Shown: positions 44,859 to 56,285 of the stretch, in pieces
How the letters are laid out: each line of letters begins with the position of its first letter
Position numbering within the stretch: the first letter of the stretch is position 1
Program-made: the position numbers and the translations under genes
NCBI RefSeq assembly: GCF_000003195.3
Contig: NC_012877.2
Location: 21,230,294 to 21,294,293, forward strand
Direction: 5' to 3'
DNA: 64,000 nucleotides
Origin: Sorghum bicolor
Taxonomy: Eukaryota; Streptophyta; Magnoliopsida; Poales; Poaceae
The notes under the pieces: model-generated
The model's input: only the letters and a program-made list of their open reading frames with translations
What the model was told of the DNA's origin: nothing
The model's database searches: none

Positions 44859-46193
44859 ATGTGCGTTGATTACACTGATCTCAATAAACACTGTCCTAAA
44901 GATCCTTTTGGTCTCCCTCGCATCGACGAGGTGGTCGACTCAACGGCCGAATGCGAACTCCTCTCCTTTCTAGATTGTTACTCTGGTTATCACCAGATCT
45001 CACTAAAGAAAGACGACCAAATCAAAACATCTTTTATCCCCCCTTTCGATGTGTATTGCTACATGACAATGTCCTTCGGACTCAAAAATGCTGGAGCTAC
45101 TTATCAACAGGCCATTCAGCAATGCCTCCACGACGAGATTCGTGACAACCTCGTCGAGGCTTACGTAGACGATGTTGTCGTCAAAACAAGGAATGCGGAC
45201 ACTCTAATCGACAACCTAGATCGAACCTTTAAGGCACTAAATAAATACAAGTGGAAGCTTATCCCCAAAAAGTGTATCTTCGGGGTCCCCTCTGGACTAC
45301 TACTCGGCAACGTCCTCAGCTGCGACGGCATACGACTGAATCCCTCAAAAATAAAGGCAGTGCTCGACATGCGACCGCCCAAGAACGTCAAGGACATTCA
45401 AAAGCTCACCGGTTGTATGGCTGCTCTCAGCCGTTTTATCTCTAGACTAGAAGAAAAAGGCCTCCCCTTCTTCAAACTCCTAAAGGCGTCAGAAAAATTC
45501 TCCTGGACAGAGGAAGCTGACGCTGCGTTCACCCAGCTCAAAACTTTCCTCACCTCACCACCCGTTCTCACAGCACCTCAACCCAACGAGGACCTGCTCC
45601 TTTACATAGCAGCAACCGATAGGGTTCTCTCCACGGCGATGGTGGTCGAGCGAGACGAGCCAGGCCACGCATACAAAGTCTGGAGACCCGTTTACTTCAT
45701 AAGCAAAGTCTTAAATGAGTCCAAGACCAGGTACCCTCAGATACAGAAGCTCATCTACGCCATCTTAATAACTTCAAGAAAGCTGAAGCATTACTTTGAT
45801 GGTCATTGGGTCTTGGTAACCACTAGTTTTCCTCTAGGGGACATTTTGCGCAACAAGGATGCCAACGACAGAATTGTAAAATGGGCACTAGAATTATGCC
45901 CATTCTCCCTAGATTTCCAGAGCCGCACTACCGTCAAGTCCCAGGCCCTGGTCGATTTCATCGCAGAATGGGCAGACCTCAGCGAGCCCCCCTTTCGGAC
46001 ACTTCCGACCACTGGTCAATGTTCTTCGATGGGTCCCTACACATCAATGGCGCCGACACCGGAATACTCTTCGTATCGCCTAACAAGGACAAACTACGCT
46101 ACGTCCTCACGATCCTCTTTCCGGCGTCGAACAACGTCGCCGAATATGAGGCATGCCTACATGGCATACGACTGGCCGTCGAACTGGGAGTGA
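44859..46193 (+). pseudogene. E9 unit 1: reverse transcriptase and start of RNase H
   Basis: The frame begins in RT at CVDYTDLNKHCPKDPFGLPRID, includes LLSFLDCYSGYHQISLK, the catalytic YVDD in AYVDDVVVKT (about 45160-45190) and the C-terminal RT/connection part (HYFDGHWVLVTTSFPLGDIL). After QALVDFIAEWADLSEPP a run of six C shifts the frame, so the residues after about position 380 of this frame are not meaningful; RNase H continues in the frame of 45881-46843. The copy in unit 2 (48483-49793) has the same breaks. Confidence 0.88.
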
Positions 46194-47590
46194 AACGTCT
46201 CTACGTCCACGACGACTCTGCCCTAGTCATCAACCAGTTAAATAAGGAATGGGACACAACCCACGAAAAGATGGACCTCTACTGTAAAGAAATTCGCAAA
46301 TGGGAATCCAATTTCTATGGCATAGAATACATCCACGTGGTCTGGGATAGGAACCAGGCAGCGGATGCGTTGTCAAAGTTAGGATCATCTCGGGCCCAGA
46401 TCCCGCAAGGCGTTTTTGTTCAGGACATCCATGCGCCAAGTGTGGGTACAGACCTGGTCAAAAACCAACCCAGTGTGGCAATGCTCATAGACGACACTAC
46501 TCCGACAACCAACAGCCATGATTGGCGCGTTCCCTTCATCAAGTACATATCGGATGGATCGGGTTTTCAAGATAAAACGGAGAACGAGCGTCTCATCCGG
46601 CGGTCTAAGAATTATATACTGGTTGATGGCAACCTTATGCGAAAGAATGCAAGTTCCAAAGTGCTACTCAAATGCATATCCCAAGATGATGGCGTCAAGC
46701 TATTAGATGACATACACGCCGGGTCCTGTGGCAACCACGCTGCCTCCAGAACACTGGTCGGGAAGGCCTTCCGAGCAGGTTTTTACTGGCCAACCGCGGT
46801 CGCCGACGCCGAGAAACTGGTCCGACATTGTGAAGGATGTTAGTTCTTTGCCAAGAGGACCCACGTGCCTACTCACGAAATTCAAACTATTCTGTCGCCC
46901 TGGCCTTTTGCCTGCTGGGGTCCTGACATGATCGGGCCATTTAAGCCGGCCCCCGACAACTTCAAGTTCGTCTTCGTACTAATCGACAAATTCTCGGAGT
47001 GGATTGAGTACATGCCACTGGTCAAAGCTACCTCCAAGAAGGCTGTGGAGTTCCTCAATCAAATCATACACAGATTCGGGATCCCTAATAGCATAATCAC
47101 TGACCTGGGCACTCAGTTCACCGGCACTACATTTTGGGACTTCTGTGATGATAGAGGCATAGTCATTAAGTACGTGTCGGTAGCTCACCCACGCGCCAAC
47201 GGTCAAGTAGAGCGAGCAAATGGAATGATTATCGATGCTCTAAAGAAAAGGCTATACACCGAGAACGACAGAGCACCAGGACGATGGATGAAGGAGTTAC
47301 CGGGTGTGGTCTGGGGTCTCCGAACATAGGCTAGCCGCAATACGGGTGTATCACCTTACTTCATGGTTTACGGCACCGAAGCAGTGCTTCCATCCGATGT
47401 CACCTTTGGATCTCCAAGAGTCGAAAATTTCCACCAGTGTTCGGCCGACCTCGCTAGAGAGCTCGAAATCAACTGCACAGAAGAAAAGCGCCTGGTCTCG
47501 TGCCTTCGAACAACAAAATATCTCGAAGCCATTAGGTGATATCACAACAGGAACGTCAAAAACCGTTCCTTCATGGTCGGTGACCTGGTA
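46009..47590 (+). pseudogene. E9 unit 1: RNase H and integrase
   Basis: RNase H shows all four acidic motif residues (FFDGS, VAEYEACLHGI, VHDDSALVI, NQAADALSK). The integrase zinc region (HAGSCGNHAASRTL, HCEGC) follows, then TAG at 46841-46843. The core reads LIDKFSEW, ITDLGTQFTG and NGQVERANG, so D, D and E are present. A second TAG is at 47327-47329, after VVWGLRT. TGA at 47537-47539 is unique to this unit; unit 2 has CGA there. The frame ends at FMVGDLV where E10 begins (47591). Confidence 0.88.
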
Positions 47591-47660
47591 TGTAACACCC
47601 CAGGTGTTTGCCACGAGTTAGACCTTAGGTTTTGAGCTCAAACATATCATGATAAGTGGT

Positions 47661-50600
47661 GATGTAGGTATTACGCCCACTCGGCGGCCGAACCTGGATA
47701 AAAATCTTGTCCGTGTCTTGCGTCACCATCAAGTTCATAGCTTGCGCACCGTCTACCGATAAACTACTACCATGGGTATACCCCAAGGTAGACTGCCGAC
47801 TAGCTTTCGTCGACAGTGGCGCGCCAGGTAGGGGGTGTGCGTACAGCTCTCTCGACGAACAAGATGGTCATCATTCCAGCTTCCGCGGCCGTGCTAAAGG
47901 CCTCACGTTCACCGTCGGCCAGATCACATGGACGACTCAAGGCGACGGCCTCACGACCACAACTTCGGAAGAAACCAGATCCGATCTGGGACGACAGCGG
48001 CGTCGATTCCGATCACGCCGACACCGAGCACTCGACCTCCGCTCCCTCCTTACAGGGGAAAGAAGTACAGCTGGTCGACGGCAGCCCCGAGAAGACGGCC
48101 CTCATCGGGGCCAATCTGGACCCTAAATAGGAAGACGCGCTCGTCAGGTTTCTAAGGGACAACGTAAGCGTTTTCGCATGGAAACCCGCAGACATGCCCG
48201 GCGTCCCACGAAACCTGATCGAGCACTCCTTAAACGTCTCGAAGACCGCAAGACCTATCAAGCAGAAGCTACGACGGTTCGCTCGTGACAAAAAGGAGGC
48301 TATTAGGACAGAAATAACGCGGCTTCTAGCAGCTGGATTCATTAAAGAAGTGTATCATCTCGATTGGCTCGCCAATCCGGTCCTTGTAAGAAAAAAATAA
48401 TGAATGGAGAATGTGCGTTGATTAAACTGATCTCAATAAACACTGTCCTAAAGATCCTTTTGGTCTCCCTCGCATCGACGAGGTGGTCGACTCAACGGCC
48501 GAATGCGAACTCCTCTCCTTTCTAGATTGTTACTCTGGTTATCACCAGATCTCACTAAAGAAAGACGACCAGATCAAAACATCTTTTATCCCCCCTTTCG
48601 ATGTGTATTGCTACATGACAATGTCCTTCGGACTCAAAAATGCTGGAGCTACTTATCAACAGGCCACTCAGCAATGCCTCCACGACGAGATTCGTGACAA
48701 CCTCGTCGAGGCTTACGTAGACGATGTTGTCGTCAAAACAAGGAACGCGGACACTCTAATCGACAACCTAGATCGAACCTTTAAGGCACTAAATAAATAC
48801 AAGTGGAAGCTTATCCCCAAAAAGTGTATCTTCGGGGTCCCCTCTGGACTACTACTCGGCAACGTCCTCAGCTGCGACGGCATACGACTGAATCCCTCAA
48901 AAATAAAGGCAGTGCTCGACATGCGACCGCCCAAGAATGTCAAGGACATTCAAAAGCTCACCGGTTGTATGGCTGCTCTCAGCCGTTTTATCTCTAGACT
49001 AGAAGAAAAAGGCCTCCCCTTCTTCAAACTCCTAAAGGCGTCAGAAAAATTCTCCTGGACAGAGGAAGCTGACGCTGCGTTCACCCAGCTCAAAACTTTC
49101 CTCACCTCACCACCCGTTCTCACAGCACCTCAACCCAACGAGGACCTGCTCCTTTACATAGCAGCAACCGATAGGGTTCTCTCCACGGCGATGGTGGTCG
49201 AGCGAGACGAGCCAGGCCACGCATACAAAGTCTGGAGACCCGTTTACTTCATAAGCAAAGTCTTAAATGAGTCCAAGACCAGGTACCCTCAGATACAGAA
49301 GCTCATCTACGCCATCTTAATAACTTCAAGAAAGCTGAAGCATTACTTTGATGGTCATTGGGTCTTGGTAACCACTAGTTTTCCTCTAGGGGACATTTTG
49401 CGCAACAAGGATGCCAACGACAGAATTGTAAAATGGGCACTGGAATTATGCCCATTCTCCCTAGATTTCCAGAGCCGCACTACCGTCAAGTCCCAGGCCC
49501 TGGTCGATTTCATCGCAGAATGGGCAGACCTCAGCGAGCCCCCCTTTCGGACACTTCCGACCACTGGTCAATGTTCTTCGACGGGTCCCTACACATCAAT
49601 GGCGCCGGCACCGGAATACTCTTCGTATCGCCTAACAAGGACAAACTACGCTACGTCCTCACGATCCTCTTTCCGGCGTCGAACAACGTCGCCGAATATG
49701 AGGCATGCCTACATGGCATACGACTGGCCGTCGAACTGGGAGTCAAACGTCTCTACGTCCACGACGACTCTGTCCTGGTCATCAACCAGTTAAATAAGGA
49801 ATGGGACACAACCCACGAAAAGATGGACCTCTACTGTAAAGAAATTCGCAAATGGGAATCCAATTTCTATGGCATAGAATACATCCACGTGGTCTGGGAT
49901 AGGAACCAGGCAGCGGATGCGTTGTCAAAGTTAGGATCATCTCGGGCCCAGATCCCGCAAGGCGTTTTTGTTCAGGACATCCATGCACCAAGTGTGGGTA
50001 CAGACCTGGTCAAAAACCAACCCAGTGTGGCAATGCTCATAGACGACACTACTCCGACAACCAACAGCCATGATTGGCGCGTTCCCTTCATCAAGTACAT
50101 ATCGGATGGATCGGGTTTTCAAGATAAAACGGAGAACGAGCGTCTCATCCGGCGGTCTAAGAATTATATACTGGTTGATGGCAACCTTATGCGAAAGAAT
50201 GCAAGTTCCAAAGTGCTACTCAAATGCATATCCCAAGATGATGGCGTCAAGCTATTAGATGACATACACGCCGGGTCCTGTGGCAACCACGCTGCCTCCA
50301 GAACACTGGTCGGGAAGGCCTTCCGAGCAGGTTTTTACTGGCCAACAGCGGTCGCCGACGCCGAGAAACTGGTCCGACATTGTGAAGGATGTTAGTTCTT
50401 TGCCAAGAGGACCCACGTGCCTACTCTCGAAATTCAAACTATTCTGTCGCCCTGGCCTTTTGCCTGCTGGGGTCCTGACATGATCGGGCCATTTAAGCCG
50501 GCCCCCGACAACTTCAAGTTCGTCTTCGTACTAATCGACAAATTCTCGGAGTGGATTGAGTACATGCCACTGGTCAAAGCTACCTCCAAGAAGGCTGTGG

Positions 50601-51212
50601 AGTTCCTCAATCAAATCATACACAGATTCGGGATCCCTAATAGCATAATCACTGACCTGGGCACTCAGTTCACCGGCACTACATTTTGGGACTTCTGTGA
50701 TGACAGAGGCATAGTCATTAAGTACGTGTCGGTAGCTCACCCACGCGCCAACGGTCAAGTAGAGCGAGCAAATGGAATGATTATCGATGCTCTAAAGAAA
50801 AGGCTATACACCGAGAACGACAGAGCACCAGGACGATGGATGAAGGAGTTACCGGGTGTGGTCTGGGGTCTCCGAACATAGGCTAGCCGCAATACGGGTG
50901 TATCACCTTACTTCATGGTTTACGGCACCGAAGCAGTGCTTCCATCCGATGTCACCTTTGGATCTCCAAGAGTTGAAAATTTCCACCAGTGTTCGGCCGA
51001 CCTCGCTAGAGAGCTCGAAATCAACTGCACAGAAGAAAAGCGCCTGGTCTCGTGCCTTCGAACAACAAAATATCTCGAAGCCATTAGGCGATATCACAAC
51101 AGGAACGTCAAAAACCGTTCCTTCATGGTCGGTGATCTGGTATGTAACACCCCAGGTGTTTGCCACGAGTTAGACCTTAGGTTTTGAGCTCAAACATATC
51201 ATGATAAGTGGT
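47661..51212 (+). repeat. Tandem duplication, unit 2 (3552 bp)
   Basis: Second copy; here the E10 LTR continues beyond the unit into the full 5.1-kb LTR. The E10 LTR start in unit 1 shows that the duplication happened after E10 had inserted. Confidence 0.97.
47864..51142 (+). pseudogene. E9 unit 2: gag stub, RT, RNase H and integrase
   Basis: This is the second copy of the E9 coding region. It shares the gag/protease deletion, the seven-A frameshift, the C-run frameshift and the TAG codons at 48128-48130, 50393-50395 and 50879-50881 with unit 1, so these breaks predate the duplication. It lacks the unit-1-specific TGA. The base change at 48424 (TTAAAC for TTACAC) creates an earlier stop in the RT frame. 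The integrase C-terminal end is cut by E10 at 51142. Confidence 0.9.
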
Positions 51213-54200
51213 GATGATTATGATAAAGTCAATCCACGAAAGTGAGCCTCAAGTTAAACTTGGAGAATGCACCCTTGCTTACAAATAGGCCTTTTCAAAG
51301 TTCATGCTTAGGTGATGTTTATGGAATCTCTTTCATGTGTCCCACATCCATCACGACCTATAGTGATCACTCAAAAAGTTTCATGAAGTTGGAATCAAAA
51401 GGTCACATGAAATGATAAGTTACATGCTTGTTGGAATGACCTCATTAAGCGAATAGAACCATAGGTCATCAACCAATCCTTGCAACCTTGCCCAAATGAC
51501 TCTAGATGAACTCTACAACAAAAGTCATGAAGGGTTCATGTTGAGCTTGTGCCCAGAAAGTGCTTCATTAGCCTAAAACCTTAGTTTGAGCTTTATCAAG
51601 TTGCTGCATTGACCAAAGTGAAATTTTGACTTCTATACTAGTTCTGAGGTTTGACCTTAAATGAAAGTTATACTTTAGATTCTGTAGAACAAACTTTGTT
51701 TAATGGTCAAGAGCTAGTTTGGTCCCTAACCTAGTCAAATTGACTTGACAAGATTCAATGCAGTGCTGTTTTGGAACTCCAGAATTTTGGCTAAGTCCTG
51801 AGGTGCTCAGTTTCGGGTACCCTAGTTGGAAGCCTTGTATCTTACTAACAAAGCCAAAACAGTACAAGGTTCTTTTGTAATAGTTGTAGTATAGTTTGTA
51901 TACTACAATCCTTGTTAAAGTGGCCAAGTCTGAATCTCCATCTAAGCATCTCCAATATGAGCCACAAGATTGAATGTGCTGCAATTTCGAGCATTTCAAA
52001 TTTCTAAGTGTGGAAATGCAGTTCATCACGTTGGCATTCCACGTTCTCCAAATTTTGTTCAACAACTTGCTTGGGTCCCAATATAAAAGTTGGAGTATAT
52101 ATTGTGGCCAAGATCATATCAAAAGATGACACCAGTTTGACTTCGTTTTGGTCATCAATTTTGAGTTCTGCTAATCACTATCAATACATTGACACTCGTG
52201 ACTTGGCATCTAATTATCTACTAATCTTCAACTCTAATGACCATGAAACCTTAATCGAAGTTGGAGAGTGTCAAGAGTAGAGCAATCTTCGTTTTTGGTC
52301 CATGTCCAAATTCGGTCCAGATACGGCCCAAATCGGCTTTCCACGTCGGCCACACGGTCACCCGCCACGTGCTCGGCGAAATGCGTCAAAGGGCAACGCA
52401 TGTCCTGGACGTGTCCTCCATGCGGTGACCGCGCCCCCACCATTGCTGCACATGTGCTGCTGCTCCATCTCACGTTGGGACAGCCAGAAGCGCTCTCCAC
52501 TTCCTCATTCACTCGCCTCCACCTTCCCTCCACTCCCTCCGGCTCTCTGTGTCTCTCCAAACTCCCATACTCCTGCTCTCTCCCTCTGTCCGCCATGGAC
52601 AAGAAGCCGAGCTCCATGGCCGACCTCCACCGATCACTCCCTGCTGTACCTCGAGGTCCAACCATGGCAGCGAATAGCTCTAGAGCTACGCGGCCTTCCC
52701 TGTCCCTCCTCCACCCATTTACTGCTGGTGCCACCTCCGGTGGAAATCGAAACCGGTTTCCTCTGTTCGAAAAGGAGACAAGAGGAAAGCTCGGATTAGA
52801 ATAAGAAACAACCCAGGGTTCCAGATGCGAAGCCAAGACTCATATGAATATGAATAGTATTTGTGGGCTGTGGCGTGATTCATGGCAAATCCAGGGTCTA
52901 CGGTGCAAGATCTGTTTTCCTTTTATGTTGTTTTTGCAGATTTCATGGATGAACTTTGGAAATGCATAGAAATTCGTACAAAAGTCGTAAAATAGCAAAT
53001 GTGGACTTTTTGGAATCCTTGTGAAATTCTCTATGCAGTAGATCTATAATATGCTATGTTTTAGTTTGAAGTTTTAACGGTAAAAATAGATTGATGCAGT
53101 TCGGTTTTAATTTCTTGTTATATTTGTCTTTTTCATAACCACTGTATTATTGCTCAAATAAATGTTAAAATATTGTGACAAGCTTTTCATATGATATGAG
53201 ATGTCTGCTAAAAGTTTCATGAATTTAGGAATGATGGATTAAGAGTTATAAAAATAACAATTGCTCTGTGTTGCTTTGCTCCTATTCTGAGTGGATCTGC
53301 ATGTTTATATTGTTTGGCTCAGTTAGGTTGTGAATCATGCCTGGATGAAAATATATGAGTTGTAGTACTTTTCATAATCTTTCCATCAAGCTAAATAGCA
53401 TAATTTTTGGTCAAGCATATGTTTGGTTATAGTAGTTTAAATTATTATTTCAGTTTCTGTCTAAACCCAGACAGGGATGCATTTTTTGTTATGTAAGACC
53501 TTGATAGTTGTAGATTTAGCTCTAGATGTTTTTAATAAAGTTGTTCACAATTTAGTAATCTTTCTAGAAAGTACATAACCATAATGTATGGGCATATGAA
53601 ACTCAAGTTATGGCTGTTTAATGTGGCATGATAGATTCTGTCCATGATTTGAACACAGATGTCTTCATAGGGCTTGATAAATGGTTTATAATTATAAATA
53701 AAAATATGAAAATGGAAAATGTTGGTCCTGTACAATTATATGATATTGTTGTATCATGTTGACATGTAATATGGTCATGTGTTTGAAGAAAATATGATTT
53801 GTGCATTTATCTTGTTCTCACATGGTTAACTGCAATAGCAAATTGTCTTTTTCATAGATATTGCTATGCTTATTCAAATGCAGTGAAATTTGTGCAGTAG
53901 ACGACAGATGTTATGTAGAAGCTACTGTAATTTTTGTAGAATTTACTGTGCATGTTTGTTATATGTTCTTCAATTCACCTTATTATCCAAATAAATTAAG
54001 AAATGCATTAAATAAATTTATTTGGTAATGACCACTATGTTTTATGGTGTTCTTTAGATATGTGCAAACTGTTAGTAATAATGGTTTTGTTAAAATGCAT
54101 GTTTGAAACATAAGTTAATAATTAATTGTTTGCAATTATTGTTTCTGGACAGTTTGTGGAACTGTTTGGATTACAATATGTAACTGATGTTTTCTGAGAA

Positions 54201-56271
54201 TCTTGTTTACAGAAAAGTTGTAGATAATTCAGTTATCTACCTTCTGTTAAAATTTGGTAGTATTTTACCTTATGGTTTGTGAATTATGTCTGTTCAAAAT
54301 TTGATTCCAGAAATGGCTGCTCTCTGTTTGTCAGGGACAGATTCTGGAAATTTATAATTTCGACCAGCTTAAGTTGAGAATCATGCTTTTATGTCTAAAT
54401 ATAAAATGTAGATAATTTCTTAAGCTTTCCATAATGTCTTCTTGTATGTCGTTTGGAGTTGTGTAACTCCAGTTATGATTTATTTTCTCAGCTGCTGTTA
54501 ACAGTCCTAAACATGGCAGATTCTTTGTATTGTTGTTGCTTGGTATATTGCTATGTATGACTCATGCCTTTGATAACAGCCAAGTTAATACACCTAAGAT
54601 ATTGTGAAACATGTATGCCATGCCTGATATACTTGGTTGCATTCTTTTCTATCTTAGTATGTTGGTTGTGTAATCATTAAGTTGAGCAATGAGATGTGCT
54701 TAAGTATGCTTAGTGTAACCACGCTCTTGCCATGCTTCTTGTGTGTGATGTTTTGTCTATTGCACTTCTATGTGTTCATACACTTGTATCTTGCATCTCA
54801 TTTAGGTACGCTAGATAAACCACATGAAGAACGTGATGGTGGACCTATCGGGATGATGGAAGGACTACACAAGTGTTGCGAACTTGGATGTCGTCAAGAC
54901 GGTGCAAGCTAACTTACTGACTTGTGTCGGATTCCAGGCAAGCCTCGGAGCATTCTAAGTCTCCTACCCTCTCTTTTTATAAAAGCACAAGAGTATAACT
55001 TTATATGATGCATTAGGTGATAGGAGTTGAATGAAACCGTTGGTGCATATATTCCTACCTTGTCCACTATATAAAACTACCAGATCCCTTACTAGTATAA
55101 GGAAGACGTTCTATGCTTAGCTATGCTTAGCTCGGTCGTCCTCGTGTCATGTTGAACGCATGCCTACCACTTAGTTGGCCGGATAAGTCGTTCCGACCGC
55201 GAAGCCTACGAGTGCAACTCAGGCCGGATAGCCCGTTCTGTATGAGTGCGCACCCCGGTTGGTAGCAAGGATGTGCGGGGAGTCAATGGCGTAAGCCCAA
55301 GGTGTCAGGTTAGAGTCCTGCCCTGGCAGATTGGCGGTCCCTGGGGGTGCGGCGCTGGACGGACCCGCGAATTGGTCCGGAGTTGTGCTAAAGGTGATCC
55401 GAGCTGCCCTCGCGAGGTATGCTTGGATGAGTGCTAGGAATACCCCTCCAGCTGGATAGGAATCGATTCGAATCGCCGTCTCTCCCGGATAGTGAGAACT
55501 TGACTCGAGCAGCGGCAACATAGATACACTAAATGAAACATAATGGTTATGATGATGATGATGGCTACATGATAAATCGGATATGGTTATTAATGTGATG
55601 CTTAATAATCAAGTGATTGCTATAGAATAGGTGCAAAATCTAGCTATGGTAGCTTAACTGAACTTGATGCTAAAATATTGACTAAAAGGTTGAAAGTAAG
55701 GACTCATGATAGTAATGCTCTTTTTGGCAAAGTTATGCTATCCAACCAACTCCACCAAATAGCCTTGCATATCCTTGAGAGTCTTTTATTTTCTCTCCTG
55801 TCGGGTAAGTCTAGCTGAGTACATTCAAGTACTCAGGGTTTATCCCACCATGTTGCAGGTGAAGTCTTCAGTCTGCTAAAGATGGTGGCTAACCGCCGGT
55901 GGGCTCGGTGATTCCATATAATGTTCTCATTTATATGCTTTTGTCGGAGGATGTCACTTATGCTAGCAAAGTATTTATAACTTATGTTATTATAATCATT
56001 TGAAAGCTATGTTGTTTTCTAATCGATTTGGAAAATCCAAACTTGTACTTTTATTTGTGAACTCCTTTGTAATATTATTTCCGCTGCAAATCTCCATGTA
56101 TGTGATGTGTATTTGCTTAATCATGCGATCTTGGTGTAAAGTTGATTTACCGAGGTCCTTCGTGACACTCGGCAGACTACCGGGTTTATATAAGTGAGAG
56201 TATGCACGTGTCAACGTGTTAAACGGGGACAGTCGTACTTAAGCTTGTATAAATTGGGCGGTTCTGTCACA
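51143..56271 (+). repeat. E10 5' LTR (5129 bp)
   Basis: It starts TGTAACACCCCAGGTG and ends TGTCACA. A GC-rich block lies at about 52290-52800; AT-rich intron-like sequence follows to about 54800. The modules shared with E1 and E2 are GGCAAGCC...GAGCATTCTAAG (54938-54960), GTTGAACGCATGCC (55152-55165), GATTCGAATC (55466-55475) and the CTGAGTAC hairpin (55815-55836). ORFs of 165-200 codons in the GC-rich block overlap each other on both strands and resemble no protein. Confidence 0.92.
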
Positions 56272-56273
56272 GC

Positions 56274-56285
56274 TGGCATCAGAGC
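56274..56285 (+). other. E10 primer binding site (initiator tRNA-Met type)
   Basis: TGGCATCAGAGC, two bases after the LTR, one mismatch from the initiator tRNA-Met complement. Same spacing as in E1. Confidence 0.85.

Larger units (their letters stand above)
44109..47660 (+). repeat. Tandem duplication, unit 1 (3552 bp)
   Basis: Direct repeat of 47661-51212 with no net length change and about 21 mismatches counted by eye (about 0.6%). The unit starts inside the E9 5' LTR, spans the whole E9 pol region and ends with the first 70 bp of the E10 LTR (47591-47660). The two breakpoints share GATG. Confidence 0.97.
43794..51142 (+). mobile_element. E9: Tat-like element with gag core/protease deletion and tandemly duplicated pol
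   Basis: A 5' LTR of about 470 bp and a TGGCGCGCCAGG-type primer site are followed by a short gag start fused to the RT region, then RT, RNase H and integrase. A 3552-bp segment (44109-47660) is repeated directly at 47661-51212. The second integrase is cut at 51142 by E10, so the E9 3' end and 3' LTR lie outside the window. Confidence 0.88.

Noticed and set aside
44109..51212. Interpretation of the two pol copies as two separate element insertions
   Set aside because: The repeat starts and ends inside different elements, with no LTR pair or target duplication around each unit. A segmental tandem duplication explains it better.
52234..52836. ORFs of 165-200 codons in the E10 LTR, repeated at 62423-63025
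   Set aside because: They are preserved in both LTRs only because the LTRs are copies. Three frames on both strands are open at once and none resembles a protein.
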